Assembly: GCA_050186955.1 (NCBI GenBank) | Contig: JBFWXZ010000065.1 | Span: forward strand, 1 to 15,033 | Source of the DNA: JACKJP01 sp050186955 | Lineage (GTDB): Bacteria; Pseudomonadota; Alphaproteobacteria; Rhizobiales; Tepidamorphaceae | DNA length: 15,033 nucleotides | Direction: 5' to 3' | Part shown: positions 14,246 to 15,033 of the stretch, piece after piece | Layout of the letters: the number at the start of each line of letters is the position of its first letter | Numbering within the stretch: the first letter of the stretch is position 1 | The notes under the pieces: generated by a model | Databases searched by the model: none | Seen by the model: only the letters and a program-made list of their open reading frames with translations | Told to the model about the DNA's origin: nothing | Program-made: the position numbers and the translations under genes

Positions 14246-14734
14246 TCACCGGTAGGGCGCGTCGAGTTCGAGGTTCTTCGCGATCTCGCGCTCCCAGCGG
14301 TCGCCGTTCTCCAGCAGCCGCGCCTTGTCGTAGTAGAGCTCCTCGCGGGTCTCCACCGAGAACTCGAAATTCGGTCCCTCGACGATGGCGTCGACCGGGC
14401 ACGCCTCCTGGCAGAAGCCGCAATAGATGCACTTCACCATGTCGATGTCGTAGCGGGTGGTGCGCCGCGTGCCGTCGTTGCGGCGCGGCCCCGCCTCGAT
14501 GGTGATCGCCTGCGCCGGGCAGATCGCCTCGCACAGCTTGCAGGCGATGCAGCGCTCCTCGCCGTTGGGATAGCGCCTGAGCGCGTGCTCGCCCCGGAAG
14601 CGCGGCGACAGCGGCCCGCGCTCGAAGGGATAGTTGATCGTCGCCTTGGGCGCGAAGAAGTAGCGCATCGACAGGAAGAAGGCCGAGACGAACTCGGCGA
14701 GGACGAGCGATTTGGCGGCGAGAGCGAGTCTCAT
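14246..14734 (-). CDS. nuoI: NADH-quinone oxidoreductase subunit I (two [4Fe-4S] ferredoxin-like)
   Basis: NuoI carries clusters N6a and N6b, which pass electrons from the peripheral arm towards N2 in NuoB. The 162-aa protein has two full CxxCxxCxxxCP motifs: C62, C65, C68, C72 (CIACKLCEAICP) and C102, C105, C108, C112 (CIYCGFCQEACP). An amphipathic N-terminal stretch (5-30) rests on the membrane. The segment FRGEHALRRYPNGEERCIAC is typical of the alphaproteobacterial and mitochondrial (NDUFS8) group. The ATG at 14734 has AGGAA 5 nt upstream and starts 7 nt after the preceding small membrane-protein gene. Confidence 0.98.
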   Translation of the reverse strand: MRLALAAKSLVLAEFVSAFFLSMRYFFAPKATINYPFERGPLSPRFRGEHALRRYPNGEERCIACKLCEAICPAQAITIEAGPRRNDGTRRTTRYDIDMVKCIYCGFCQEACPVDAIVEGPNFEFSVETREELYYDKARLLENGDRWEREIAKNLELDAPYR

Positions 14735-14741
14735 GTCTTTC

Positions 14742-15020
14742 CTACCCCTGGCCCGCGATGACCGGACCGGCGAAATAGCCGATCGCCGGGAACCCGACGA
14801 AGGCGATCGCGGCGGTGACCGGTTTCAGGAAGGCCATGCCGTTCGCCGCCTTGAGCCGGTCCGCCGCGCTGGCGCCGGGCCCTTCCGCGGCTTTCATCAG
14901 TTTGTCGCCGATCACGTGGACGACGAGAAAGTAGTCGACGAGGCCGATGGCGAACCCCGCCAGCACGCCCAGCGACTGGGCCTGCGTCATGCCCTGCAGC
15001 AGGTCGCTCACGGCGCCCAC
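14742..15020 (-). CDS. Unrecognised two-helix membrane protein inside the nuo operon
   Basis: I do not recognise this 92-aa protein. It has two hydrophobic segments, about 16-38 (SLGVLAGFAIGLVDYFLVV and onward) and about 66-88, joined by a charged linker with KLMKAAEGPGASAADRLKAAN (40-60). It ends seven bases before nuoI, where nuoH normally leads straight to nuoI. Close spacing and shared strand make co-expression with complex I likely, so an accessory or assembly role is a guess. The start is uncertain: GTG 15020 (4 nt after an upstream TGA), GTG 15011 (GGGTGGG upstream) or ATG 14990. Paracoccus nqo operons also carry unassigned reading frames among the subunit genes. Confidence 0.75.
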   Translation of the reverse strand: MGAVSDLLQGMTQAQSLGVLAGFAIGLVDYFLVVHVIGDKLMKAAEGPGASAADRLKAANGMAFLKPVTAAIAFVGFPAIGYFAGPVIAGQG

Positions 15021-15024
15021 CCGG

Positions 15025-15033
15025 TCAGTTGCA
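15025..15033 (-). other. Probable last codons of the upstream gene (nuoH expected)
   Basis: At the right edge the minus strand reads TGC AAC TGA. A stop here lies 4 nt before the GTG at 15020, the same tight spacing as the other genes. From operon order the gene would be nuoH, but three codons cannot prove it. Confidence 0.25.

Noticed and set aside
1..15033. tRNA or rRNA genes, CRISPR arrays, insertion sequences, prophage or other mobile elements
   Set aside because: None were seen. The genes are conserved core functions in one direction with uniform composition, and no transposase motifs or spaced direct repeats of CRISPR type appear.

Overview
The window is a stretch of high-GC alphaproteobacterial chromosome. 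The gene order nuo genes, birA, rnj, mce, DUF1467 gene, proS, lolC/E, lolD, dnaE is the one I know from Rhizobiales (Hyphomicrobiales). The protein types agree: a short prolyl-tRNA synthetase without an inserted editing domain, one LolC/E-type permease instead of separate LolC and LolE, RNase J in a Gram-negative, and a GTTC-N7-GTTC LexA box. I cannot name the genus. All confident protein genes lie on the minus strand, so transcription runs from the right edge to the left.

Right part (15033 to 5173): a tightly packed run consistent with one long operon. It starts with the tail of an unseen gene (probably nuoH). Then come an unrecognised two-helix membrane protein, nuoI, nuoJ, nuoK, nuoL, nuoM and nuoN (arm and membrane proton pumps of respiratory complex I), biotin protein ligase, RNase J, methylmalonyl-CoA epimerase and a DUF1467 membrane protein. 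Most gaps are 0 to 34 bases. A strong hairpin with T-rich flanks on both sides (5109-5132) closes this run.

Middle (4831 to 5172): an intergenic region holding the bidirectional terminator and a likely plus-strand small RNA of about 110 nt that ends in it. proS, the lolC/E permease and lolD follow on the minus strand as an aminoacylation plus lipoprotein-export cluster.

Left part (1 to 1520): between lolD and dnaE is a 316-base gap that is not empty. It contains a TTGACA promoter with a textbook alphaproteobacterial LexA box between -35 and -10, an inverted repeat covering a Shine-Dalgarno, and a 25-codon ORF for a tiny single-helix membrane peptide. A GNRA-loop hairpin follows in the dnaE leader, then the 5' two-fifths or so of dnaE (replicative polymerase alpha subunit), which runs off the left edge. 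The peptide looks like an SOS-induced division inhibitor of the SidA kind. It is the most interesting item in the window.
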